Shown one piece after another: positions 36,201-49,200 of a stretch of 64,000 nucleotides of DNA. A program made the position numbers and the translations under genes. Origin of the DNA: Drosophila pseudoobscura. Lineage: Eukaryota; Arthropoda; Insecta; Diptera; Drosophilidae. The notes beneath the pieces were generated by a model, which was not told where the DNA came from, made no database searches, and was given only the letters and a program-made list of their open reading frames with translations. Each line of letters opens with the position of its first letter. The first letter of the stretch is position 1. The stretch spans positions 27,032,001 to 27,096,000 of the forward strand of contig NC_046679.1 in assembly GCF_009870125.1 (NCBI RefSeq). Reading direction: 5' to 3'.

Positions 36201-38854
36201 CTACCATATAGAGAATAGCATACAATATATATAGGAAGTAGACTGAATGACAACAAAAAATGCACGACAACGATATAATTTATCATCGCTTCAGTTTTCT
36301 GTCGGTTCTGTCGGCTCTGTGTGGCTGTTCTCTGCAGGTGAGTATTTTCTGCATTCGATTCGACTTCTTGTTTTTCCACACAAACTACGAGTATTCGTAC
36401 TCGTATGTGAGCTCTCGACGAATGTCGGGCGTTGTGATATCTTCTTCTGGTTTTCTGATTTTTTCGCACTGCCGCCACAAAATGAATAAAAAGTCACATA
36501 CAAAATGTTCCGAGCATCTCGTCATCGTCATCGCTGAGCCAAAAAATAGTTTTGTTTTTCTCCGAAGATCTCTCAAGAGATTCTTTAAACATAATTCGAT
36601 ATATCATCTATGATCTTTTGCCGATCTGTGAGATCTCCAATTCGATACCTCTCAAACAGTAGGCCGACTTTCAATCTTTCAAAATGTTTCCGATTCTTAT
36701 TCTGTGATCTTTAGCGCTGTTTTGGGGCCCTGGATATCTTGTTGCAAAATCTCGATTATAAGTATTCAAGTCTCAACCTTTCGGAAGATCAAAATAAACA
36801 TTGAACATACAATAAATACAGTTTCGCACTTGCTTCAGGCTCTCTTCCGCTTTGCTCCTCCTGTCGCTGTCGCTGTGGCTGTGGCTGTCGCTGAGTTCTG
36901 AGGCTCAGCGAAAAGCAAAAAAATAAAAAAAAGTACTGCTGCTCAAATTTCGTAAACAAGAAAATATGCTATGTCTCCAATTATTGACGTAAGGGAGACG
37001 CACTGACTCTGACTCGGACTTGGACTCGGACATTCTGACTCATGGAGTGGCCCAAAGAAATGCTTGACTAACTTTTGGCCTAAAGAGGGGGTGTGGTGTT
37101 ACCAGCAGCATTTGTGGCCAAGAGTTGTGGCGACACACGTGTCCAAAAAAAAGTTAGGCACGTGCCGCTCTGAAAAACCATTAAAAAAAAGGGGGGCGTG
37201 ACCCGCATTTGATCGGCAGTTCCAAAATGCAATTGTAGCGCATTTTTCTAGCTTGTTTGCTGGCTCGGATCGGATCGGATCGGGTCGGATCGGGGCGTAT
37301 TCCAATTGCAAAGCTCTCTATTCGAGGAGTAGGATACCTGAAGGTGGTTCTGTATTTCTCGGGGGGTAATCCAAAGCCATCCCGTGACATAGAAACCGCC
37401 ACACGAAACCCAAACCCAAACCCAAACTCTGAAAGCAGCTTCAAAGCCGCTGCTGAGTCAGCCTCAAAAGACCCCATACCCCTTACGTCTCCATAAAGGA
37501 GGAGCACTGGGGGTGCTCTAACGATCCAAAGGGTGGGATCCCAGACCCGTACAACCCGCACAATGAGTGCCCGCCCGTTCGTCGTCTTTCCATTGATCTC
37601 GTTTCAGCTTTTGCCTTTGGCTCTTGTTTTTCTCCTCTGTTTTTTTGACTCGTTTTTCTCTTCTCTATTTTTTCCACATTTTGCACTTCATTTAGGATCG
37701 TTTTGTTTGTGTTTGTTATTTTTTATAATTGAAAACGTGTTTTGCATATAGGAAAATACAGGCATAGCATAACATAACAGTCCGTAAGTCGAGGGAGGAA
37801 TTCTCATTTGCTAGATGATTGGAAAATGCATCCATCGAAAATGTCGAGCGTCCTTTATAGATCCCGCATATCTTCTTTAAGAAAACTCTCCTTGTAGATT
37901 CCAAAAACATGATCTAAACAGTTTATTCCCACTCGATTACCTTCCCTTTCTTCCATCCATCAGTTCTGCAACCTTTAACACCCACTCCCTGGCACTGGCA
38001 CTGCCACTGCCACACCCACTAAAACCCACACAAACTCTAGAGGCTCGCACATTGTTCATATGACATCTGTGATGGCGACAAAATCACAACTGTTTTTTAT
38101 GGATGTTTTTTCATTTGAATGCAGAAAAACACACATTCCTCTGGACATGAAACACACAAAATAGATTCAACCGTGCAACCAGGTTTTTATAGGCATTCCA
38201 CTGGGCGAATAAACCACCTGAGAATGCCACAGAACACGGAAATGTGTGTGCGTGTGTATGAGGAGGGATCGATCCCATACTTTTTGAGAGCAAAGTCTAA
38301 AACCTGGAACAATGAGCAACAATTATGACTAAAAGTAATACACCTATAACCCATTGGAGAACTGGAGAACCCCAACAACACAGAGAACTGAGGAAAAATC
38401 ATAGTCACAGTCGCGACTGTCGGGTGGGGGGGCTTGGGGGGTTGGGGGAAATATGAATCAACGAATGCGCTTCTCTGATCATGACATTTGGCGGTGTTGC
38501 GCGGTGCTCGAAGCTCGGTTAAGGCACGTGCGATATGGATCGTGATAATGAGCTCATACTCTCGTTCGAGTAGCACGCGGGACGGTCTGTCGGTCGGTGC
38601 CACACACAAACACACTCCACTCTCCACTCACCACACTCCACACTCACCTGGTTGTCTGCAGGCTGGGACTGAAGTAGCCCCCATGCTGTTCCGGCGAAAG
38701 GCTGTCCCTGTGGCCGGCGCTCGTCAGCTGCGTGAAGCTCTGGAGCGTGGACAGTGCATGCGAGGAGGACGATGGGGAATCCCCGCCGACCGAACTGGCG
38801 GAGTTGTTGTGATGGTGATGCTGTTGTTGGTGTTGCTGCTGCTGCTGCTGGAGG

Positions 38855-38889
<35 letters not shown>

Positions 38890-40206
38890 GTGGTGGTACA
38901 ATTGCTGCTGCAACTGTTGCTGCTGTTGCTGGTGCGTCAGTGAGTAAATGGTGGGACTGGGATCCTTTAGGGAATGCAAATCTGATACGGAGGTCAGCAT
39001 GTGATAGCTGGTGCTATGCCCGTCGTCGAAGCACTCGTCCTTCAGTGTGTCCTGGATGACCTCATCAATGTTGGGCGTATTGTGGGCATTTGCTGCCGCT
39101 GCGGCGGCTGCCACCACATGATCGTGCGTGAGCATTCCTCCCGCTCCTACTCCTCCGGCCGATCCTCCTCCTCCCCCGCCATAGACGCTGTACAGCGCAA
39201 AGTTATTCCTCATTATGGATGGATCCGTGCTGGCGCCGGTGATGCTCTGGTAGTGCTCGTACAGCTGTGCGGGTGGATGCGGTGGCGGGTAGCTCAGGTG
39301 TCCGAAGAAATGATGATGCGAGGCCGCCAAGGCATACAAATCGGGGGGTTTCTGATCCACTGCTTGGACTGCTTGCACCGCCGCTGCTGCTGCGGCCGCT
39401 GCTGCTGATCCGCTGGTCAAATCGTAGGCCAACCAATGCTGTTCCTGCTGCTGCAGTTGCTCCTGGTGCTGTTGTTCTTGTATCAATTGCTGACTGAGAA
39501 ACTGTTCCTGGTGTTGTTGTTGTTGTTGTTGCTGCTGCTGTTGATGTTCGTAGATTTGTTGCTGCTGCTGATGCGCATAGTTTATTACTTTGATCTTATT
39601 ATCGACACTTTCACTCGCGTTGCTCTCTTGAGTACCGTTGTTTACACGATTAGGATCTCTCTCGATCTCCACTGTAACTGCTGTAGCTGATGCTGTTGAT
39701 TCTAGTGCTAGAACTGCAGTAGTCGCTGTGGCTGTCGCCGTGTCGCTGGTGGTAACCGTTTCGTTTGTGAGTTTCGCTGCAACTGAAGTGTGAGCCTGCA
39801 AACGCGCGGACTCAAATGACGATAAATTTGTGGCCGACGTCGACGTCGTCGCTGCCTCATTGTCGTCGTCGTCGGCGGCGGCGGCCACCGTCTCCGTCTC
39901 TGTCTCGGCCGCTGTCGTAGGCTCCGTTTCGGTCGGAACAGCTGCTATAGCCGTCTCTTTCAGTGCTGCGGCTGGTACGACTGCAGTTGTTGTTGTTGTT
40001 GTTGCATTTGATCCTGTTGCTGCTGTCTCTTTTGTTTCTTTTGTTGCCGTTGATGCACGTCCTTGCTTGTTCTGCTGCTGCGTCTTGGCATTGGCCAGGG
40101 CTTTAGTGATCTTCATTTTGGCCGCATTAGCCAGCAAATTGGTAGAAGCACGCGCCGGCGTTGGCGGTGCCTTCTCCTTGTCCTTGGGCTTCGTGATCTT
40201 GGTCAT
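30240..40206 (-). CDS. srp: GATA-type zinc finger transcription factor Serpent
   Basis: Coding exons on minus: 40206-38648, 34192-33736, 33667-33448, then either 4B (32941-32769) or 4A (32308-32073), then 31859-31695, 31630-31477 and 31399-30240. The 4B form is about 1295 aa and has two GATA fingers (C759/C762/C780/C783 and C813/C816/C834/C837). The 4A form is about 1316 aa and has only the C-terminal finger. The tail KRKRKPK follows the C-finger. The rest is low-complexity: Gln, His and Asn runs in exons 1, 2 and 7. Serpent is a nuclear regulator of blood-cell, fat-body and endoderm fate in D. melanogaster, where the same exon choice gives SrpNC and SrpC. All junctions are in phase with GT-AG sites. 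The exon 5 acceptor (ATGAAG) and the 4B acceptor (TTTGAAG) are weaker than usual. Confidence 0.93.
32073..32308 (-). other. srp: srp alternative exon 4A (no finger)
   Basis: Starts after ATTACAG at 32309 and ends at a GTAGGT donor. It encodes 78 full codons: a short [11 protein letters not shown] segment, an Ala/Thr-rich stretch and an end in SRRL, matching the RRL end of exon 4B. Phase at both ends is the same as 4B. Skipping 4B in favour of 4A removes the N-terminal finger. Including both would also keep the frame only if the joining phases were compatible, and they are not (4B leaves in phase 0 while 4A needs one base), which supports mutually exclusive use. Confidence 0.8.
32769..32941 (-). 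other. srp: srp alternative exon 4B (N-terminal GATA finger)
   Basis: This exon encodes a full CX2C-X17-CX2C finger with [20 protein letters not shown] and ends in RRL at a GTAAAT donor. It enters in phase 1 (one base from exon 3) and leaves in phase 0, exactly like exon 4A, so the two are interchangeable. N-terminal GATA fingers usually bind the co-factor U-shaped/FOG and modulate DNA binding at double GATA sites. Confidence 0.88.
34193..38647 (-). other. srp: srp intron 1 (4.45 kb)
   Basis: Bounded by a GTGAGT donor at 38647 and a CTTGCAG acceptor at 34193. It contains a MITE candidate (35851-36012), degenerate CCRCTWAAYGG repeats (35130-35304), a GGATC-type simple repeat near 37263 and CT-rich tracts near 34530-34580 and 34840-34900. 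No internal gene is supported. Confidence 0.6.
35851..36012. mobile_element. Candidate Tc1/mariner-type MITE
   Basis: The 162-bp segment begins CAGTGATCGCTCGAAG and ends in the near reverse complement (its 3' end, reversed, reads CAGTGGTTGCTCGGAA). The first 19 bases of the two ends agree at about 14 positions. It is flanked on both sides by TA (35849-35850 and 36013-36014), the target-site duplication of Tc1/mariner elements. It has no coding capacity and is AT-rich inside, as expected of a non-autonomous copy. Confidence 0.5.
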
Positions 40207-43200
40207 CGCTTATGTACTCCCCTCTCTCTGGCCCCCACAATTCGCGCGCGCGTCCAGAGTCCCGTCGTCTCTCACTAATCAATCGATCCGCACTCTGATC
40301 CGTCGTACGTGTCCGTGTCCGGCGAGTTTTTCAAACAAACTGGGGCGCTCGGGGTTTTTGTTGCGCTTGTGGCGAGCACTTAAATATTTCGAAAACATGG
40401 ACACAAATGAAACGTCGAGTAAAAATCATAAAAAAATTGTTTTTTAGATTCCTCCACACACTACATGCGAGGAGAGAGAGCTTAAGTTCTCCTCTCCCTG
40501 GCTCCACTTCCATTCATCCCCCACACACACTCACAGACATAACTACACATTTTGTCAGCTCTGCGCTTTGCTCCACATGCCGTTATACGAGTCACAATCA
40601 TAATCGTCATCATGTACAGCTTCAAACGGCTGTCAAATCGAGCGGAGAGCAAAGAGCAAAAGCTTAAGCTCTCTTTACTTTGTTGGCTTTTAAGCGCTCT
40701 CTTCCTTTTGCTGTTTTTGCTCTGCGACTGCGTTCGTGGACTTGTTGCTTGCTTTGCCTGCAGCGGACCTTGTCGCACCCAAGCTGTTCGGTATCTTCGC
40801 TGTCTCTCGCTCTCTCAGCAGGCCCTCAATGCGTTGGTTGCTTGCCAGTTTTTAGCTACGCCTCTTAATACAATTACAACAGCAACAACAAGCAGCAGGC
40901 ATCTCTGCAGAGGGGGCAGAAGGCAGCGGGGCCACCTATGTAGTTGTTGCTTTTGGTTTTATTGCTTCCATTGTGGTTGGCTGTTGCCAGCGAGCACTTA
41001 TACGTATATGTATGTATGTATGTACATTTATGCATACATATGTATTTATAGTATGTAAAACAAGCAACAAATTAACTAAATAGTAACACTGCCTGGAGTT
41101 AATAACACGATCTACAGCTTTGATGAAAGCTGTATAGGGATGATATGCGTTTCTGTGATGCATTATCGATAGGCGATCGTCAAAAAGCGACTTTGTTGAT
41201 TACAGCGGAACTTATCAAAATTTAAACTAAAATAATTTAGAATACGAAGCTTATAGGAATAAGATAAAAACTTTGAATAAATAATTCTACGATTATTTAT
41301 GTACTATGTACTTTTATTATCATCAAATCTCCTTATTCCCCATTGAGTATTGATGAATTATCGGCAGTACGACAACAAGGAAAACTTTTCCTGGAAAAGT
41401 ATTAATTGAAACGAAATTACCGTGACGTATGCGACGTGATATATTATCGATTAAACAATGATTATATCAACCCGATCTCTGCGTGGCGTTGTTCTCATAA
41501 ATACTTCCCCTTGAATCTTATTTCTATATTTTTCAAAAGTAATTTTAAAATTTAGTCGCACTTCATTAACAAAAATAGATCGATCCCCATTCTAGTCCAA
41601 CGCTCCTTTCGTTGTGGCCAATAACCTCTCTATTCCTTCATGGTAACTTTTGAAAATCCTACATAAATGGTTCCATAAATCAGCCCCGAGTTAGAACACT
41701 CAAATTGTTCTCTAAAATTTCATCTAACAAGCGTATAGGATGGGGTGCCGGAGCCGGGGCCGGGGCCAAAACAGCCAGAAAACACTTTCATGCCTATCGC
41801 GAGGACGTGAACATTAAATTTTCATAGGAGACGCGTGTAGAATTTCAGAATCGGGGCAAAGGACATACTCCGGAGCGACAAGTGATCGCTGGAGCCAGAT
41901 CGAAGGGTCGTCGCCGTGAGAAAAATCCAAAGGGAAAGTCTTTCCCGTAGAAGACGACGTTTTCTTTTGCAAATTCCCCAGACGGCGCGCCAAAAAATAT
42001 TCAAAAACGATCGTAAAAATGTTCCACTTTGTACTTGAGATCGGTTCTAATGGTTGATTAAAAAATTGTTATATTTGAACCAGGACGAGGAGTCGTAAAA
42101 CGACAAGGCTCCTCGCTCGGAGATTTTATGGCATTTTTATCGTCATTTGAATAGGCGGCACCAACGATCTGTTTGGACATTTTGAGAAGACTTTTACGAT
42201 CCGATGGATCGATGGAATGGATGGATGGTCAATTGGGAAAAGTAGGCGGCGACACTCAAGTGGGTCGCCGCTCGTCGCTCGGTGCGGCGGGAGGTTCAAT
42301 ACGGATCGGCGCGGTTCGTTCCAAAAACAAATCTAAATTCGAATTTAAATTCTACATACTCGTACGCGTCGGGAGTACATAGACATGGCTTGTTGTTAAC
42401 CTTTGTGGCCATTAAAAAAAATTATATTAAAAACGATGAAAAAACGAAGAAAAAATACTGATAACGTGCTTCAGCCTGGGGAATGGGATGGGGGACGTCC
42501 CTGTCCGTCCGTACCGGACCTTTCCCTAGTCCCGCGGACACATGAGGTCTCCTCTATATAATATTTTATTTTGTATATATTGTGGTTGCCCCAGCCACAG
42601 CACAGTAGAGCCCAACACTCTCGCTCATTAACGAAAGTTTTCAATACAAAAACAAGTGAAAAAATGAAATATTTAGACATTTTCAATACGATTGCTCGTG
42701 GGTTGCATGTGTCAGTGATTTATATGGAACTTTAACCTTGAATTTATTAAATAACTCAGCTTGAAAAACTTGCAGTAGACGTCACCCAGCGGCGGCGCCT
42801 GGTCCGAGGGCTTTTGGGTATATAACACGCCATTCGAGCATGTCGGGAGTCAAAGTATTTCAAATATACAAATTTCTACAAAGAAAAATGTATAGAAATC
42901 GGAAAACTCTAGATTCAATAAGCAAAAGCATAAGGATCCTATCTATGTATTCCTTTGCCGTGTTTCAAAGGATCCCTATGTTTCTTTAAAAATAGATTCC
43001 ATTCCTACCTCTATTTCGTTACGTTCTTTGACAGTAAACTTTCTCACACTTGACTTGTGGTTCCACCTTCATGTTGGCAGCTACCGTTCCACAGTCCACC
43101 CCCTGGGATACCCGACTACGATCCTAAAGCGACAAATGTTATGCTTAGTTAAGTCCGATGATAAGTTTTCGGTTCTACTATAAACGAAATGCATTGAGTA

Positions 43201-46200
43201 CAAATGCAAATAACGGTAGACGACCTCAAAAGCCCCACCAACTGTCATAGAGGAATAGGAGTACGACTGCCACTCCGCCATGTGAGTCAGGGCTGAGTGC
43301 CCCCGTGCCCCTGTGTGTGGCACACCGAACTGGAGTGTGCGTGGAGTGTCAACAAACATGAAGAGAGAGAGAAAGAGAGATCTCTTGTGGAACCAATAAA
43401 TCATCCAGCAAGCCATGCTAATGATGTGATTTATTACAATCCTGAGAAAAAGGATAATCTTTGTGGGTCTTGCGGGTGCGGGTGCCAGTGCGGGTGCGGG
43501 CTAGGTGGTGCCCTGTTTCACACTCGAACTCCAAATGTAATGGGCCGTAGCGCTATACCAAAACTCCAATGTGGAACATATCGAATGGCCTGCACAATGT
43601 TTATGGCGAAAAGCAATATAATTAGTTTTATACACACAAATGAAAACCACCGAGGGCCAATTTAAATACCATCCTTGGTATTTGTATATCCCACGAGACC
43701 CAGGAAAACACAAAGTTATTTGGTTTGGGTTTGGCTCTGGAACTATTTTGACATATTTATGGATGCCACGACAAAATGGGTTTGCTCTTGCAACAAGTGT
43801 AGTGTGGACTGGACTCGAGACTGTGTGGCAAAGTGTCTCATGTATCATAGGAACGATCATACAATACACTATATAGTTCCCGTTCCAGTGCTGATGTATT
43901 TATGCATTTTTAATATTTTCGTGTACATACTTCGGCCCATAAATATTACACTTTCGGTAATCCAATACTCCTCGAGATCTCGTCTTTCCTAGTGGCTCTC
44001 TCTCGCTATCTTTCGGATACAAGTCGTTTGACTCCTTAAGCGCCAATTATCAGCATCGTTATGTGGTAGGAATATTCCAATAAAATGACATCAAAGAAAA
44101 GAACGGGCATCTGATTCAAGTGGTCTTCAATTGGCTTCTTGGTTTCTTATCAAAGAAAAACCCCATTTAACGACCTCGAAGAACATGTCTTTAACACTCT
44201 TTTAGGGCTACGATAACCAGAGGCCAGTTGTTATCTGTAGGGTCCTTCAATGGATCTAAAAGGGTCGAGATTGGATTAGAAATAGGGGGAATGATCCACT
44301 GAGAGCGGTGTGTTTGATATTACTAGAGGGATCTACATGGATTCCAGTTAATATATTTGGACTGAAGGAAGTAAAATCTCAGTCTCCATATGTCCAGAAT
44401 TTCTCAATATTATGCAAACAGAAAAAACATTCCCCGGCTAATTTGTAGAGTCAACATTTTGACTTCCTCGAGCTGGAGGATTTGATGCAATATTCCCTAA
44501 GTGACTCTTAGATCCTCCACGTAACATATTTCCTGCACATGAAAAACTTTTCCCACAGCCAAACAAACATCAGAATTGAACCTATTTAAATAGAGTTTTA
44601 TATTGGGAAAAGAAAACTGTCAAGAAGCCACGATTAAGCCGCTCAGATCAGTGCTAATCGGGCAGCAGTCCACAGCCACAGACGGCTGCCATTTGCCACA
44701 AGATGCCACAGGTAGATCATTCCCCCATCAGGTAAGCGCGGCCGGCCACAATTTGTGGCAAAAGGTAAACACAAACAAAATGGAAACACGCGCCGACACG
44801 ATACAAATTGATCATGACCAAAAAGGACATGCACTCTCTCTCTCTGTCTCTGCTGGATAGTTGTTTTTGAGGGTCCTGTCTCTGGACAAACAAACAACAC
44901 CACATCTTCCTTATGAATATTGTTTTGCTGACAATATTTTCTATTTTCTCTTCCCTTTTGTTGGGTTATATAATTTTTTGTCCGGAAAATATGTTTTTAC
45001 GTTCACGTATCCTGTGTCCTGTGACACGTACCTGGCGCTGCCGCTGGCGCTTTCTAATTAGGCCGTCGTCCTTTTGGCACTTAGGCATAAATGTATATTA
45101 TTTTTTGAGGGAGACCAATGTTTGTTTGATGATTTTTTAATGGCCGCCTCATCATGGCTAATTGACTTAAGAAATTGGAAAGATGGGTCCGAGATCGGGT
45201 AATATTTGTATTATAGAAAGAGACTAGAGGAAGAAACTTCTGGTTTTTGTGCGAAAATCATTATAGTTGATGGATTTAGGGGAAGCTTCTGAATATACCC
45301 ATTCCTATGACTAATTGCCTTTAGATTTGCAAACTTAAGACAAAGAAACGAATGAAAGAGCATTCAAGCCAGGAAAAGTAAAATAAGTAAAAATAGGAGA
45401 AATAAGAATTATGAGAATTACAAGAAACCAGCATGACGATCGTCGAACCGAGCTCCAGAGACCAGAAAAAAAGCACACAGAAACGGGGCCCTCCTTCGAC
45501 TTCGATGGGGGATCGTGTGCGTTGGATGGAATGAAAGTGGAATGGGGATCAGTACGGTGCTGCTGCTGTCACAGAAACAAGTGGTTATATACCACATAAG
45601 ACCGTGGTGTACATATATGTGTGTGTGTGTGCATGAGCATTACTTGTACTTATAACAGAAAAACAAAATGCGAGTCGTTGGAGCTCTGCCCCTGCCCTGT
45701 CCTGCCCTGTGCCCCTTCCCTCTCGAGTGTCCGTCCGCCGCTTACAATGTGCCTCTGGGCTCTGCCTCAGCGGTCGTTGAGTCGACGACGACAACAAACG
45801 ACCGACAGGCCTTATCAGCCACAACCAGACATACATACGGGAGGGGGAAAAATATATACAAATTTATATACATATATATTATTGAAGAAAAATAAGCATT
45901 TTGTTGAAGAGAATTCACAAAACAAAAGAATTAAATATATGTATAAAAAAAGTATATATAAAGTCGTACACATGACTTCCTGCCATCATAGGTCGCCATA
46001 TTGGAAATTAATTATAAATAAAAACTCACACAAATCTGAGAACAACAAAAGTCGTTTTGCCCAGTAATTTTCCAAGGAAATCGCCACACATCGCACCCCC
46101 CACCCCGCCCCCCATTCCCCCAGAGGCAGAGAGACACGTGCACCATCTCCTCTCCAAAAAGGCATCGAAATGCATCTGCAAACAGTGGGTTTTACTTTTG

Positions 46201-49200
46201 GGAGGAACAATGGATGGAAACCGCAATAACAAATACCGCAAAAAACAAAACCAAAAAACCAACCAAAGAACAAACATCGACAGACAGTCACATACATTAA
46301 ACATTAACCAGAACATGAAACAAATTGTGGTATAAAAGGAATTTTTGTGAAATTCCGAAAGACAAACAAACGTACAAAAAGACAAGATACAAGACACAAC
46401 ACACAGACAACACAGTACACACGGTGTTTGTCTTAATTGTTAATTGCTCTGAGTCGTCCCGTGTCCCGTGACCCTCTTCCGATCCCGATCCCAGTTTCAG
46501 TTCCAGTTCCAGTCATGCGCCAAAGTCTAGGAAAGAGACCGCACCTACTCCCATACCAAATATATAGTAAATATAGAAAGACGACGGACGGCACGGCACA
46601 TCTCCACACATCCCATCCACAAGGCACTCCTCGTGGTCTCGTAGTCGTAATTCTGTATCAGCGCGTGTCGTCTGGAGGACTGGGAGTACCTGTTGTATCT
46701 CTGTCTACCTGTCCCAAACACTTACTCCCAATGTAATGTGTGTTTGACAGGATATACCCACGACCCCTGGCCCTGTCCCTGGCCCTGGCCCTGGCTCCGA
46801 CCCGATCCCAGACAGACACTGCAGTCATGGACTTGCATTGTTCTGCTTATATGGAACTTTAATTGCCTCACTGTCCCTCTGGCTGTCCACTCACTTTCAC
46901 TCTCTTCTCTCCCTATAAAAATTAATGAGTTTACGATAGAACTCCTTTTGGTTCTTCCATTCATAAATTCGGTTTCCAGTTTGGGAAATTCCCAGCCTAG
47001 TGATTCATTTTGGCATGAATGGACAGTAGTGCTCTACTTTTTTCATCTATTTTGGATTGGTTTTTAATGTGGAAATTCCATTTGTCTGATTGAGTCACCA
47101 TATACTATCCATACGGGTAGAAGAGTATGGAAATTAGAATACAGAAAGGGAATCTGTTGAGGTTCTCCATAGATCTTGGTTGAAATATCTGGTGATCTTT
47201 ACCATATTGAGATCCGTGTTGCTTATAGAGCTTAAAGAAGGGTAGGAATAAAAGATGTGGTGGGTTCAAACCCCCATTAAAATTCTCCAATGGAATTGTA
47301 GAATACATATAGTACACTCCGTATTTTTCCCAGAAGGCCCTTAATTTTACTCTGGGGACACTTACCAAATGGACCAGACGGTGTCTCATCGTATAGCCCA
47401 GTTCAATGGGGAATACTTTTGGTTCCAGCCGCTAGAGATGCGATCCATGGGATAACGAGAGAGAGAGAGAGCTCGCCGTTTAGGTGCAGAAATTCGTGGG
47501 TGTAGATCCGCGTCATTATGAGGGGCGTTTGACACACATGTGGCTTACATCGATCGGAATGATGACCGAACCTTCGGGGCATCGGCAACGGCATCTGGCA
47601 ACACACACACACACACACACTATAACACGCGCGTAAGCAACCGTTCAATTTCGATGATTGCCAGGGAATCGCCCCTGAAATCTGGAATCTGGAATCTGGG
47701 ACCGACTGTGTGTGTGTGCGTGTAGTTGGGGGGGCGTTGACACAACCAAATGAAAGTGTCACACAGATCACAACTCTTTCGGAGGAGGGAGGAGGACTAT
47801 CCTGAGGTAGGAGTGGGCGTCGCTTCGGGACACACGGGGGGATTCCCTGCCAGGCGGCGGCGCCTCCTCAGACCCGGACTCGGACCCGGAACCGGCTTTT
47901 GTGTTGGTTAAACTCCCGTCACGTTTGTGGTTAAACATATTTAAAGGATTTTCCATGCGCCGGCGCAACTTTCCTTACAATTTTTTCACATTAAATGAGT
48001 TTTTCTCTTTCTGCCCACAGATAGCGGAAAGAGATTCGAACGTGATTATCAGGCGGCACAGCCCACGGAAACAGAGCAGTCCCGGACCCGGACCCGGACC
48101 CGCATCCGATCCGATCCGCGCTCCGACCTACTACTACAACTTTTCAAATGCTACTCGTGAGAGTAGCCCCAGCCGCCCAAAGCAGCAAAATACGAGTAAA
48201 AATACTCTTGATTAAAACTTATCAGACCACATTTCATATCACCTTTTCAACAACAAAAACAACAACAGAAGCGGCAACGGCAGCCACAGCGGCAAAGTAA
48301 CGATTATACTTATTATCGGCCGCCTGTCCGTCCGGAGGGGGAGCGGGAACACTCATTGCGCGCCGTGTACTCTGGCTGTAGTTTTGTCCCTCCGTCCGCT
48401 GATTGGAAGCCCGTTTCAAGATATGGCTATCTCAGAGCCAGCCACAGGCCGCGGCCGAGGCACCGACACCGTCACCGGAACATCCAGTAGCCAAGCAGCC
48501 CCACTGACGCCACTGAAAGCCAGTGGCTAGATAGAGAGAGAGAGAGAGAGACCAGGGAGCGATACCAAAAAAAAACCGATTTGATTAAAAGTTGCATCAC
48601 GCGACAGTCGCGCGACTATCCTTATCGGGGGGAGACACTCCGACACTACCCGAACACTGTCTGTGTCACTGTGGTGTCCTTATCAACAATCCAGTAATAG
48701 TGCCAGTGTGTGTTTCCACAACGACCTGATTAAAACTATCATCAGGCAGTGGTCCAGTTCAAATCTAAAGTCGACTCGAAAGATCATTTACTGAAAAAAA
48801 GGTAGACGAATTTGTAATAACAAATGGATTTGAATGTCGATATTACAGCCAGCAATTCCAGAGATGTTTCAGTGATCTTCCAGAAGGAAATAATATAAGA
48901 AGGATTTCCATACATATTTAAGAAATGAATTCAATGCCAATTTTGCAGTTCTCTCTAAGCTAATCGAGGATAAAAATCCTACCACAAAACTACAAAATTT
49001 CCTATTTGTACACCCCATAATTGAAAATTCCTAAGAGTTTCGCAAGAATTTCGCACGAATATCGCTTCTATCTAGAAATACATAAACCCGCTTCATATTG
49101 TACATTCTCTTCAGATAATGCCAGATTATGCTGGCCCTTCTGTTTTGGGCTGATAACTAAGCCAAGCAGCACACGACCTTGCCTATCTATATTTTTTTAC

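Noticed and set aside
38488-40447. Plus-strand open frames of 150-205 codons over srp exon 1
   Set aside because: They are antisense to srp exon 1, and their Ser/Val/Leu-rich content is explained by complementing Gln/Ala/Thr codons.
47768-48215. Overlapping frames near 48 kb, one starting after a good CCCACAG acceptor
   Set aside because: No matching upstream exon was found, and the Pro/Gly/Ser content comes from a CGGACC simple repeat.
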